Below are positions 47,342-55,856 of a DNA stretch of 64,000 bases, piece by piece; the stretch's first letter is position 1; every line of letters begins with the position of its first letter. A program made the translations under genes and the position numbers. The notes beneath the pieces are model-generated. The model did not search any database, was not told the origin of the DNA, and saw nothing but the letters and a program-made list of their open reading frames with translations. The stretch covers positions 124,001 to 188,000 of the forward strand of contig NZ_JAIKTS010000002.1 in assembly GCF_023556335.1 (NCBI RefSeq), written 5' to 3'. This stretch comes from Stenotrophomonas mori. GTDB taxonomy: Bacteria; Pseudomonadota; Gammaproteobacteria; Xanthomonadales; Xanthomonadaceae.

Positions 47342-48016
47342 ATGCGCATCCTGCTGATCGAAGACGACCGCAAACTCGCCGAGGGCCTGCTCGGCGCGCT
47401 GGCCCAGGGCGGCCACGCCTGCGACCACCTGGACCGCGGCCAGCTGGTGCCGGCGGCGCTGGACGCCGTGGACTACGACCTGCTGATCCTCGACCTGGGG
47501 CTGCCCGACGGCGACGGCCTGGACCTGCTGGCGCAGCTGCGCCGCAGCGGCATGGACCGGCCGGTGCTGATCCTCACCGCGCGCGACGGCGTGGAAGACC
47601 GCATCCGCGGCCTGGATTCGGGCGCCGACGACTACCTGCCCAAACCCTTCGCGCTGGGCGAGCTGGAGGCGCGGGTGCGGGCCCTGGCGCGTCGCCGCGG
47701 CCCCGCGGCCCAGCTGCAGAGCATCGGCCGTCTGGTGTTCGACGCCGGCATCCGCGAACTGCGGCGCGACGACGGCACCCCGCTGGAACTGACCGCCCGC
47801 GAGCTGGCGCTGATCGAGATCCTGATGCAACAGCCCGGCCGCGTGGTGTCCAAGCAGCGCCTGTTCGATGCCGTCTACAACTGGGACGCCGACGCCAGCC
47901 TGTCGGTGATCGAGGTCCACCTGAGCCGCCTGCGGCGCAAGCTCGGCGACGCCGGCGCCGGTGTCGGCATCCGCATGCTGCGCGGCCTGGGCTACCGGAT
48001 CGAGGCCACCGCGTGA
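47342..48016 (+). CDS. OmpR-family response regulator of the metal efflux operon
   Basis: 224 residues. Receiver domain with the acidic pair Glu8/Asp9, phosphorylation site Asp51 (LILDLGLPDGDG) and Lys101 (YLPKPF). The DNA-binding winged helix follows, with VSKQRLFDAVYNW and RMLRGLGYRIE. It is divergent from czcC (62 bases between starts) and overlaps its sensor kinase by four bases, so it probably controls the czcCBA genes, as CzcR/CopR-type regulators do. Confidence 0.93.
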   Translation: MRILLIEDDRKLAEGLLGALAQGGHACDHLDRGQLVPAALDAVDYDLLILDLGLPDGDGLDLLAQLRRSGMDRPVLILTARDGVEDRIRGLDSGADDYLPKPFALGELEARVRALARRRGPAAQLQSIGRLVFDAGIRELRRDDGTPLELTARELALIEILMQQPGRVVSKQRLFDAVYNWDADASLSVIEVHLSRLRRKLGDAGAGVGIRMLRGLGYRIEATA

Positions 48017-49422
48017 GTCCCGCACCGTGGCGCCGTCGCGGCGGGCACGCAGGCGACGGCAGCCACAGCCTGCGCTCGCTGCTGCTGCGCCGGCTGTGGC
48101 TGCCGCTGCTGCTGCTGCTGCTGGCCAGCGCGGTCGCCTCCTATGCCCTGGCGCGGCATTACGCCGGGCAGGTCTACGACCGCTGGCTGTGGGATTCGGC
48201 GATGTCGCTGGCGCAGCTGCTGTACGTGCACGAGGGCGAGACCGCCATCGCCATGACCGACGCCACCGCGCGGATGTTCCGCTGGGATACCGTGGACCAG
48301 GTCCAGGGCCAGGTGGTGGACGGCGCCCGCACCCTGTTCGGCGACCACCCCATTCCGGCTCCGGCGCAGGCCGGCGGCGACGGCCCGGTGTACTACGACA
48401 CCGACGTGGACGGCCAGCCGGTGCGGGCGGTGCAGGTCGCGGTGCCGGTCCCCGGCGCCGCGCAGCCGGTGCGGGTGCGGGTGTCGGAGACCCGGATCAA
48501 GCGCCATCGGCTGGAACAGCGGCTGCTGCTCTCCAGCCTGCCGCTGCAGGCGCTGGTGCTGCTGCTGGCGGCGGTCGCGCTGCGCTGGGGCACCGCGGCG
48601 GTGGCCGGCAACGTCAACCGTGCCACGCAGCGGCTGGCGGCCTTCGACGTGCACCCGCTGCGGCCGCTGCCGCTGCACGGCGACAGCCCGCGCGAGCTGC
48701 AGCCGGCGCTGGACGCCATCAACACCCTGATCGGCCGCCTCGCCGCCACCCAGCAGCAGCAGCAGCGCTTCGTCGCCAATGCCGCGCACCAGCTGCGCAC
48801 CCCCCTGGCGGCGCTGCAGGTGCGCCTGGACAGCGCCCTGCGCGAGACCGATCCGGACGCGCGCCAGGCCGCGCTCGGTGCTGTGCTCGACGGCCTGACC
48901 CGGCTGCACCACCTCACCCACCAGATCCTGATGCTCAACCGCTCCGAGACCGCCGGCAGCGGCAGCGTGCAGCTGCGCCCGCTGGACCTGGCTCAGTTGT
49001 GCCGCGACACCCTGGAACGGCATGCCGACCGCGCCATCGCCCAGGGCACCGACCTGGGCTACGACGGACCCGAACAGGGCCTGCAGCTGCTCGGCGAGGC
49101 GCAGCTGCTGCGGGAAATGGTCGGCAACCTGATCGACAACGCGCTGCGCTACGGGCGCCGCGACGGCCAGGTGACCCTGAGCCTGTCGCCCTCGCCCCTG
49201 ACCCTGTACGTGGACGACGACGGCCCCGGCATTCCCGCCGACGAGCACGACCGGGTGCTGGAACGCTTCTACCGGCTGGACACGCAGGGCGACGGCTGCG
49301 GCCTGGGGCTGTCCATCGTCAGCGAGATCGCCAACCTGCACGGCGCGCTCTTCCGGCTGGCGCGCTCACCGGCCGGCGGGGTGCGGGCCACGGTGGTGTT
49401 CCCGCCGCTGGACGGTCGCTGA
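48013..49422 (+). CDS. sensor histidine kinase of the metal efflux operon
   Basis: 469 residues from GTG at 48013, overlapping the regulator stop (GTGA). Two membrane helices (about 28-46 and 172-196) bracket a periplasmic two-component sensor kinase N-terminal (2CSK_N) domain. The phosphorylated histidine is His259 in ANAAHQLRTPLAAL, and the ATP domain has the N box LIDNALRYG and G boxes DDDGPGIP and GCGLGLSI. It should sense periplasmic metal or envelope stress and phosphorylate the regulator at 47342. Confidence 0.92.
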   Translation: MSPAPWRRRGGHAGDGSHSLRSLLLRRLWLPLLLLLLASAVASYALARHYAGQVYDRWLWDSAMSLAQLLYVHEGETAIAMTDATARMFRWDTVDQVQGQVVDGARTLFGDHPIPAPAQAGGDGPVYYDTDVDGQPVRAVQVAVPVPGAAQPVRVRVSETRIKRHRLEQRLLLSSLPLQALVLLLAAVALRWGTAAVAGNVNRATQRLAAFDVHPLRPLPLHGDSPRELQPALDAINTLIGRLAATQQQQQRFVANAAHQLRTPLAALQVRLDSALRETDPDARQAALGAVLDGLTRLHHLTHQILMLNRSETAGSGSVQLRPLDLAQLCRDTLERHADRAIAQGTDLGYDGPEQGLQLLGEAQLLREMVGNLIDNALRYGRRDGQVTLSLSPSPLTLYVDDDGPGIPADEHDRVLERFYRLDTQGDGCGLGLSIVSEIANLHGALFRLARSPAGGVRATVVFPPLDGR

Positions 49423-49432
49423 CGCCGGCGGC

Positions 49433-50248
49433 TCAGGCGCCGGGAACCGGCAGCCCGAAGAAGCGCCGCGTGGTCGCGGTGGCGTTGGCCGCGGTCCGCG
49501 CCACGTCCTCGCCACGGTCGCGCGCCAGCTCCTCGACGATGTGCGGCAGGAACGCCGGTTCGTTGCGGCGGTCCTTGGGCAGCGGCCGCAGCGTGCGCGG
49601 CAGCAAGTAGGGCGCGTCGGTCTCGATCATCAGCCGCTCGGCCGGGATGTGCTTCACCAGTTCGCGCAGGTGCGCGCCGCGGCGCTCGTCGCACAGCCAG
49701 CCGGTGATGCCGATGTGCCAGTCGCGGTCCAGGTAGTCGAACAGCTCGCGGCGCTCGGCGGTGAAGCAGTGCACCACCGCCGGGCCGAGCCGGCCCTCGA
49801 AGTTCTTCATCACCGCCAGGAAATCGTCGTGCGCATCGCGCTGGTGCAGGAACAGCGGCTTGCCCGCGCCATCCACCGCAAGGTCGGCGGCGATCTGCAG
49901 CTGGCGCTCGAAGGCCCGGCGCTGTGCCGGGCGCGGGGAGAAATCGCGGTTGTAGTCCAGCCCGCACTCGCCCACCGCCACCACTTCCGGGTGCGCGTGC
50001 AGCGCGCGCATCTCCGCGTCGCACTCGTCGGTGTACTCGACCGCGTGGTGCGGGTGCACGCCGGCGGTGGCATACAGCAGGCCGGGATGGCGCCGCGCCA
50101 GCGCCAGCGCCATCGGCGAATGCTCGCGGCTGGCGCCGGTCACCACCATCTGCGCCACCCCGGCGGCACGGGCGCGCTCCAGCACCGCGTCCAGGTCGCG
50201 TGCGAACGATTCATGGGTGAGGTTGGCGCCGATGTCGATCAGTTGCAT
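49433..50248 (-). CDS. tatD: TatD family metal-dependent hydrolase/nuclease
   Basis: 271 residues, TIM-barrel amidohydrolase fold. DIGANLTHESF at the N-terminus, AGVHPHHA, GECGLDYNRD and IETDAPYLLPR are the TatD signature, with the metal-binding Glu in GECGLD and Asp in ETDAPY. TatD proteins are Mg-dependent DNases linked to DNA repair and degradation. The DIGANLTHE start fits TatD proper rather than YcfH or YjjV. It converges on the sensor kinase gene with ten bases between stops. Confidence 0.93.
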   Translation of the reverse strand: MQLIDIGANLTHESFARDLDAVLERARAAGVAQMVVTGASREHSPMALALARRHPGLLYATAGVHPHHAVEYTDECDAEMRALHAHPEVVAVGECGLDYNRDFSPRPAQRRAFERQLQIAADLAVDGAGKPLFLHQRDAHDDFLAVMKNFEGRLGPAVVHCFTAERRELFDYLDRDWHIGITGWLCDERRGAHLRELVKHIPAERLMIETDAPYLLPRTLRPLPKDRRNEPAFLPHIVEELARDRGEDVARTAANATATTRRFFGLPVPGA

Positions 50249-50326
50249 GGCTGTTGGCCGGTGGTGCGGAAGCGGAAAGCGCGCATTGTAGGCGGTCATG
50301 CCGGTGCGAACCTTTATCCTTGCGCG

Positions 50327-52843
50327 ATGGCACGTCCCGAGTTCCCCATTTCCCCGCTGCTGCCGGCCATCGCCGACAGCCTGGCCGCGCATCCGCGGCT
50401 GGTGCTCGAAGCCCCGCCCGGCGCCGGCAAGACCACCCAGGTGCCGCTGGCGCTGCTCGACGCGCCGTGGCTGCAGGGCGGGCGGATCGTGATGCTGGAG
50501 CCGCGCCGGGTCGCCGCGCGCAGCGCTGCGCAGTACATGGCCAGGCAGCTGGGCGAGCCGGTCGGCGAGACCGTCGGCTACCGCATCCGCTTCGAGAACA
50601 AGGTCTCCGCGCGCACCCGCATCGAGGTCGTCACCGAGGGCATCCTCACCCGCATGCTGCAGGACGACCCCGAGCTTGGCGGACACGGACGGGACCGCGT
50701 GGCCGCGCTGCTGTTCGACGAGTTCCACGAGCGCCACCTGGCGGCCGACCTCGGCCTGGCGCTGGCGCTGGACGTGCAAGCCGGGCTGCGCGAGGACCTG
50801 CGCATCGTGGTGATGTCGGCGACCCTCGACGGCGAGCGGCTGGCCACGTTCCTCGACGCGCCGCGCCTGTCCAGCGAAGGCCGCGGCTTCCCGGTGCAGG
50901 TCGGGCACTTCCCGGCACGCCGCGACGAGGCGCTGGAAGCGCAGGCCCGACGTGCGGTCGAACAGGCACTGGCGGCGCATCCCGGCGACGTGCTGGTGTT
51001 CCTGCCCGGTCAGCGCGAGATCGCGCGCGTGCGGGCGGCGCTGGAGCCGCTGCTTCCCGGCGACACCGACCTCCTGGCGCTGCATGGCGACCTCCCCGTC
51101 GAGCAGCAGTCGCGCGTGCTGCAGCCCGATCCGGACGGCCGCCGCCGCGTGGTGCTGGCCACCAACGTCGCCGAATCCTCGGTGACCCTGCCCGGCGTAC
51201 GCGTGGTGATCGACGCCGGCCTGGCCCGCGAGCCGCGCTACGACCCCAACAGCGGGTTCTCGCGGCTGGACGCGGTGGCGATCTCGCAGGCCTCGGCGGA
51301 CCAGCGCGCCGGCCGCGCCGGCCGCGTCGCCGCCGGCTGGGCGCTGCGGCTGTGGCCGCAGTCGCAACGGCTGGAACCGCAGCGGCGCCCCGAGATGGCG
51401 CAGGTGGAGCTGGCCGCGCTGGCCCTGGAACTGGCCGCATGGGGCAGCGACGACCTGCGCTTCGTCGATCCACCGCCGGCCGGCGCACTGGCCGCCGCGC
51501 GCGAACTGCTGCAGCGGCTCGGCGCGCTCGACGGCAACGCGATCACCGGCACCGGCCGGCGCCTGCTCGCGCTGGGCACCCACCCACGGCTGGCGGCGAT
51601 GCTGATCGCCGCGACCGGCCCGCGCGAACAGGCCCTCGCCGCCGACCTGGCGGCCCTGCTGGAAGCACGCGATCCGCTGCGCCAGGGTGGCGACGCCCTG
51701 GCCGCCCGCTGGCGGGCGCTGGCCGCATTCCGCAACGGGCGCGCACCACACGACGCCAGCCGCAGCGCCTTGGCCGCCATCGACGCCGCGGCCCGGCAGT
51801 GGCGGCGACGCCTGCGCTGTGATGCCACGCCACCGGCCGACATCGAAGCACACGAGCTGGGCGACCTGCTCGCCCACGCTTTTCCCGACCGCATCGCCGC
51901 CCGCCACCTCGCCGATCCGCTGCGCTACCAACTGGCCAACGGCCGCAGCGTGCGTCTGTTCGACACCAGCGACCTGCGCGGCGAACCCTGGCTGGTGGTC
52001 AGCGAGCTGCGCCACGACGCACGTGATGCACTGCTGCTGCGCGCCGCGCCGGTGGACGAGGCGCGCCTGCGCACCGATTTCCCGCACCGCTTCCACCAGC
52101 ACGACGTGGTGCGCTGGAACAGCGAACGGCGCGCACTGGAGGCACGCCGCGAATCCGGCTTCGAGCACATCGTGCTGGACAGCCGGCCGGCCGGGAGAGT
52201 CGATCCGGCGCAGGCCGCGCGCGCACTCACCGACGCGGTCCGCGAACTGGGCCTGGACGCGCTGCCGTGGACCGGCAACCTGCGGCAATGGCGCCACCGC
52301 GTGCAGGGCCTGCGCCACTGGATGCCCGAACTGGGCCTGCCCGACCTCTCCGACACCGCCCTGCTCGCCTCGCTCGACGACTGGCTGCTGCCGGCGTTTG
52401 CCGGCAGGACCCGCCTCGACGCCCTCGACGAACAGGCACTCGGCGATGCCCTGCGCTCCGGCATCGACTGGACCGCCCGCCAGCAACTGGACCGCTACGC
52501 ACCGGTGCGCATCAGCGTGCCTTCCGGCATCGACCGCACCATCACCTACGCCATGGACGACGACGGCAGCACCCCGCGCCCGCCGGTGCTCGCGGTGAAG
52601 CTGCAGGAACTGTTCGGCCTGGCCGACACCCCGCGCATCGCCGACGGCCGCGTGCCGCTGTTGCTGCACCTGCTTTCCCCGGGCGGCAAACCGCTGCAGG
52701 TCACCGGCGACCTGCGCAGCTTCTGGCAGAACACCTATGCGGAGGTGAAGAAGGAGATGAAGGGAAGGTATCCCAGACATCCGTGGCCCGATGACCCCTG
52801 GAGCGCAACGGCGACACATCGCGCAAAACCACGCGGGACGTGA
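50327..52843 (+). CDS. hrpB: HrpB, DEAH-box ATP-dependent helicase
   Basis: 838 residues, the usual length. Walker A APPGAGKTT (29-37), DEFH box (131-134), SAT motif in VMSATLDGERL and motif VI QRAGRAGRV are intact, and the long C-terminal HrpB domain ends in RYPRHPWPDDPWSATATHRAK. It is a cytoplasmic RNA helicase-like protein of uncertain task. ATG at 50327 fits the family start. Its last 18 codons are repeated 119 bases downstream. The gene is divergent from tatD. Confidence 0.95.
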   Translation: MARPEFPISPLLPAIADSLAAHPRLVLEAPPGAGKTTQVPLALLDAPWLQGGRIVMLEPRRVAARSAAQYMARQLGEPVGETVGYRIRFENKVSARTRIEVVTEGILTRMLQDDPELGGHGRDRVAALLFDEFHERHLAADLGLALALDVQAGLREDLRIVVMSATLDGERLATFLDAPRLSSEGRGFPVQVGHFPARRDEALEAQARRAVEQALAAHPGDVLVFLPGQREIARVRAALEPLLPGDTDLLALHGDLPVEQQSRVLQPDPDGRRRVVLATNVAESSVTLPGVRVVIDAGLAREPRYDPNSGFSRLDAVAISQASADQRAGRAGRVAAGWALRLWPQSQRLEPQRRPEMAQVELAALALELAAWGSDDLRFVDPPPAGALAAARELLQRLGALDGNAITGTGRRLLALGTHPRLAAMLIAATGPREQALAADLAALLEARDPLRQGGDALAARWRALAAFRNGRAPHDASRSALAAIDAAARQWRRRLRCDATPPADIEAHELGDLLAHAFPDRIAARHLADPLRYQLANGRSVRLFDTSDLRGEPWLVVSELRHDARDALLLRAAPVDEARLRTDFPHRFHQHDVVRWNSERRALEARRESGFEHIVLDSRPAGRVDPAQAARALTDAVRELGLDALPWTGNLRQWRHRVQGLRHWMPELGLPDLSDTALLASLDDWLLPAFAGRTRLDALDEQALGDALRSGIDWTARQQLDRYAPVRISVPSGIDRTITYAMDDDGSTPRPPVLAVKLQELFGLADTPRIADGRVPLLLHLLSPGGKPLQVTGDLRSFWQNTYAEVKKEMKGRYPRHPWPDDPWSATATHRAKPRGT

Positions 52844-53006
52844 AGGATCATCTCCCGTGGCGACGGTGAAAGACGACCGGACTGCGGACTCATGCCCGGC
52901 GCGGCCCGACGATCCCTGGAGCGCGACCGCCACACATCGCGCAAAACCGCGCGGGACGTGAAGGATCATCTCCCGTGGCGACGGTGACACATGGCGGGAC
53001 TGCGAC
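52788..53006 (+). repeat. duplicated 3' end of hrpB (two copies, about 119-base period)
   Basis: The last 18 sense codons and stop of hrpB (PDDPWSATATHRAKPRGT, stop at 52843) recur at 52907-52962 and encode exactly the same peptide and stop. Six bases differ in that stretch, every one at a third codon position. The 26 bases after the stop are identical in both copies, and similarity fades out by about 53006. The second copy has no start codon and is not a gene. Confidence 0.85.
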
Positions 53007-53008
53007 CG

Positions 53009-53680
53009 GACGCCCCTTGCAGCGCGACCCCCTGTAGAGCGGGGCCCCGCCCCGCTAGGGGTCTTACCGGGAAGGCCCCGCCGGGCATGGCTCGGCGCTA
53101 TGGAGCATCGCGATTGCCCTCGCCGCACACGCCCGCGCGGTGCAGCTGGACGCCCCTTGCAGCGCAAGCCCCTGTAGAGCGGGGCCCCGCCCCGCTGGGG
53201 GTCTTGCCGGGAAGGCCCCGCCGGGCATGGCCCGGCGCTACGGAGCATCGCGATTGCCCTCGCCGCACACGCCCGCGCGGTGCAGCTGGACGCCCCTTCC
53301 AGCGCAATCCCGTGTAGAGAGGGGCCCCGCCCCGCCGGGGGTCTTGCCGGGAAGGCCCCGCCGGGCATGGCCCGGCGCTACGGAGCATCGCGATTGCCCT
53401 CGCCGCACACGCCCGCGCGGTGCGGCTGGACGCCCCTTCCAGCGCAATCCCGTGTAGAGCGGGGCCCCGCCCCGCTGGGGGGTCTTGCCGGGAAGGCCCC
53501 GCCGGGCACGGCCCGGCGCTACGCAGCATCGCGATTGCCCTCGCCGCACACACCCGCGCGGTGCGGCTGGACACCCCCTGCAACGCAACCTCCTGTAGAG
53601 CGGGGCCCCGCCCCGCTGGGGTTTTGCCGGGAAGGCCCCGCCGGGCACGGCCCGGCGCTACGCAGCATCGCGATTGCCGG
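53009..53680. repeat. tandem array of a 140-base repeat built from GTAG REP hairpins
   Basis: Five two-hairpin units beginning GTAGAGCGGGGC at 53034, 53174, 53314, 53454 and 53595 (steps 140, 140, 140, 141). Each unit ends with a reverse GTAG hairpin (CCGGGC..GCCCGGCGCTAC) about 67 bases on; a conserved 70-base spacer (with GGAGCATCGCGATTGCCCTCG) fills the rest. The first unit has CTAT instead of CTAC and is degenerate. Copies are about 95% alike. This is a BIME-type element array; no transposase is nearby. No gene is supported here. Confidence 0.9.
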
Positions 53681-53803
53681 GGCCGCGGAAGACCGCGGCC
53701 TGGACCGCTCCGGCAATGGCGGGTCGGTTCCCGGCTAACATTCCCTGCACGCCGCCCCCGCGACACTGCGGGCCTGCCCCTGCGAACCTTCGAGGACTCC
53801 CCC

Positions 53804-54160
53804 ATGAGCAAGTTCAGCGACATCACCGGATCGGCCCTGGAGCGGGCCATGGAACTGGCCGGCCATGCCGGCGACAGCCTCAAGAGCGGCGGCTCGAACG
53901 CGGCCGAATGGCTCAAGGCCGGTGCCGCGATCGGCGCGATGAAGACCGGCGGCCGGGCCGTGGGCCGGGTGGCACGCCGCAACCCGACCGCGACCCTCGC
54001 CGTGGCCGCGGTCGGCTTGGGCCTGATCGGCTACGCGGTCTACCGCAAGAACAAGCGCGACAACGCCGCCATCGAGGCCCGTTCGCAGCAGATCGCCCAG
54101 CGCCGCCGGGCATCGCCGTCGGTGGTGGACGAAACCAGCGATATCGGCAGCGATACCTGA
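53804..54160 (+). CDS. small membrane protein with soluble N-terminus, unknown
   Basis: 118 residues. A helical N-terminal part (SALERAMELAGHAGDSLKSGGSNAAEWLKAGAAIGAM), one membrane segment (about 64-80), then a basic, glutamine-rich cytoplasmic tail. The layout recalls the YqjD/ElaB type of ribosome-binding or membrane-anchored stress proteins, but no motif proves it. GAGGA stands eight bases before the ATG. Just upstream is the repeat array. Confidence 0.7.
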   Translation: MSKFSDITGSALERAMELAGHAGDSLKSGGSNAAEWLKAGAAIGAMKTGGRAVGRVARRNPTATLAVAAVGLGLIGYAVYRKNKRDNAAIEARSQQIAQRRRASPSVVDETSDIGSDT

Positions 54161-54214
54161 CACGCCGCGCGCCTCCTGCGCCGGCCCGGCACCCGCGCGC
54201 GGGCCCGCACCGGC

Positions 54215-54772
54215 TCAGGCCGGTGCGCGGTGTGCATCCAGCATCCGCCACTGCCCCGGCTGCAGGCCCTCCAGCGCATGCGTGCCCATGGCCGCACGCA
54301 CCAGCCGCAGCGTCGGCAGGCCGACCGCCGCGGTCATCCGCCGCACCTGGCGGTTGCGGCCCTCGCGCAGGGTGAGCGCCAGCCAGGCATCCGGCACGGT
54401 CTTGCGGAAACGCACCGGCGGATCGCGCGGCCACAGCGCCGGCGGCGCCTGCAGCAGCTGCACCCGCGCCGGCAGGGTCGGTCCATCGTTGAGCTGCACG
54501 CCCTCGCGCAGCGCCTGCAGCCGGTCCGCGGTGGGCGTGCCCTCGACCTGCGCCCAGTAGGTCTTGTCCTGCTTGTGCCGCGGATCGGTCAAGCGGTGCG
54601 CCAGGCCACCGTCGTCGGTGAGCAGCAGCAGTCCTTCGCTGTCGTAGTCCAGGCGGCCGGCCGCGTAGACCCCTTTCGGCAACCCGAAACCGGCCAGCGT
54701 CGCGCGGGGCGGCTGGCTGCGGTCGGTGAACTGGCACAGGACGTTGAAGGGCTTGTTGAAGGCGATCAGCAT
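54215..54772 (-). CDS. rluE: RsuA-family pseudouridine synthase, probably RluE
   Basis: 185 residues without an S4 domain, the short form of Rlu[19 protein letters not shown] holds the catalytic aspartate, and [29 protein letters not shown] is the conserved RNA-binding end. RluE makes pseudouridine at position 2457 of 23S rRNA. The stop lies in the loop of a nine-base-pair hairpin (54206-54227) that may help end transcription. Confidence 0.9.
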   Translation of the reverse strand: MLIAFNKPFNVLCQFTDRSQPPRATLAGFGLPKGVYAAGRLDYDSEGLLLLTDDGGLAHRLTDPRHKQDKTYWAQVEGTPTADRLQALREGVQLNDGPTLPARVQLLQAPPALWPRDPPVRFRKTVPDAWLALTLREGRNRQVRRMTAAVGLPTLRLVRAAMGTHALEGLQPGQWRMLDAHRAPA

Positions 54773-54840
54773 GGCGGCCTACGGGAAAACGGACACAGGG
54801 GCGGCCGCGGGCGGGCAGCCGCCCGGCAGGCCCCGCCGGC

Positions 54841-55686
54841 TCAGCTCCGGCCCGGCTTCACGAAGCGCAGCGTCATCCGGTCGCTCTCGCCGATGGCCTG
54901 GTAGCGCGCGGCGTCGACAGCGTCGTGGTTGTTGGACGGTGGCAGCGTCCACACCCCGTTGGGATGCTCCCTGGCATCGCGCGGATTGGCGTTGACCTCG
55001 CTGCTCTCCGCGAGCCGGAAACCGGCCGCCTCGGCCAGCGCGATCACCTGCGCCTGGCCGACATAGCCGCTCTTGTCGTCGGCCGGGACGTCGGCCTTGG
55101 CACGGTGTTCGACCACGCCGAGGACGCCGCCGGGCCGGAGCACGGCGAAGAAGGCACGGAACAGGCCCTCGGCCTGGCCGCTGGCGCGCCAGTTGTGGAC
55201 GTTGCGGAAGGTCAGCACCGCATCGGCCGAATCCGGCGCGCCCAGGACCGGTGCCGCCGGGTCGTAGGCGACCGTGACCGCCTGGTCGAACAGCGCCGGC
55301 GCATCGGCGAAGAGCGTCTGCAGCCCGGCGCGGGCGCGCTGCTGGTAGTCACGACCGCCGCCGGGCGGCAGCGCGTCCGGGTCGACCACCGCCGCCACGT
55401 AGCGCCCCTGGCCGCGCAGGTACGGCGCGAGGATCTCGGCGTACCAGCCGCCACCCGGGGTGATCTCGATCACCGTCTGGTCGGGCCGCAGGCCGAAGAA
55501 CGCCAGTGTCTGCACGGGATGCCGGTAGCGGTCGCGGGCGACGTTCGCGGCGCTGCGCCAGTCGCCTGCGACCACCGCCTGCAGCGCGTCGGTGCCGGCG
55601 GGCGATGCGGGCGCCGTGGCCGGCCGTGCGGAAGCCGGCAGCGCGGCGAACAGCAGGCAGGCGGCCCAGTGGGCGGTGATCTTCAT
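54841..55686 (-). CDS. exported class I SAM-dependent methyltransferase-like protein (COG4798 type)
   Basis: 281 residues. Residues 1-20 form a Sec signal peptide (KITAHWAACLLFAALPASARP). The mature part has a degenerate Rossmann methyltransferase fold: VIEITPGGGWYAEILAPYL at the SAM loop position and FRNVHNWRASGQAEGLFRAFFAVLRPGGVLGVVEHR downstream. SAM is not known in the periplasm, so a catalytic role outside is puzzling. The start at 55686 has GGAG at good spacing; an ATG four codons upstream is possible. Confidence 0.85.
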   Translation of the reverse strand: MKITAHWAACLLFAALPASARPATAPASPAGTDALQAVVAGDWRSAANVARDRYRHPVQTLAFFGLRPDQTVIEITPGGGWYAEILAPYLRGQGRYVAAVVDPDALPPGGGRDYQQRARAGLQTLFADAPALFDQAVTVAYDPAAPVLGAPDSADAVLTFRNVHNWRASGQAEGLFRAFFAVLRPGGVLGVVEHRAKADVPADDKSGYVGQAQVIALAEAAGFRLAESSEVNANPRDAREHPNGVWTLPPSNNHDAVDAARYQAIGESDRMTLRFVKPGRS

Positions 55687-55856
55687 GGCAGGCTCCATGG
55701 CTGGTGTGCGGCGAGCCTAGCATGCGCGCCGGCGACCGCCGGCCGGTGGGCCGCGGCCCAGGCGGGATGTGATGCGCAACGCTGTTTTCACCTCCCTGCT
55801 ACGGAACCGACACACCCGGCGTCTATGCTGTAGGGCCGGATGACAAGGAGGTGCGC

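Noticed and set aside
41654..49422. Multidrug rather than metal efflux system
   Set aside because: The transporter has the DFGxxxDGAxxxxE relay motif of heavy-metal RND pumps and lacks the features of AcrB-type drug pumps.
52786..53006. Integration site (att) of a mobile element, since 3' gene ends are often duplicated there
   Set aside because: The copies are only 119 bases apart with no integrase or cargo between them, and the synonymous-only differences fit an old allele better than a direct repeat made by integration.
49433..53368. A minus-strand open frame of about 1300 codons running through the repeats and opposite hrpB
   Set aside because: Only its last 271 codons are real (tatD). 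The rest is antisense of hrpB and translated repeat units.
53009..53680. CRISPR array
   Set aside because: The repeated unit is 140 bases and the whole unit, spacer included, is conserved; there are no short repeats with unique spacers and no cas genes.
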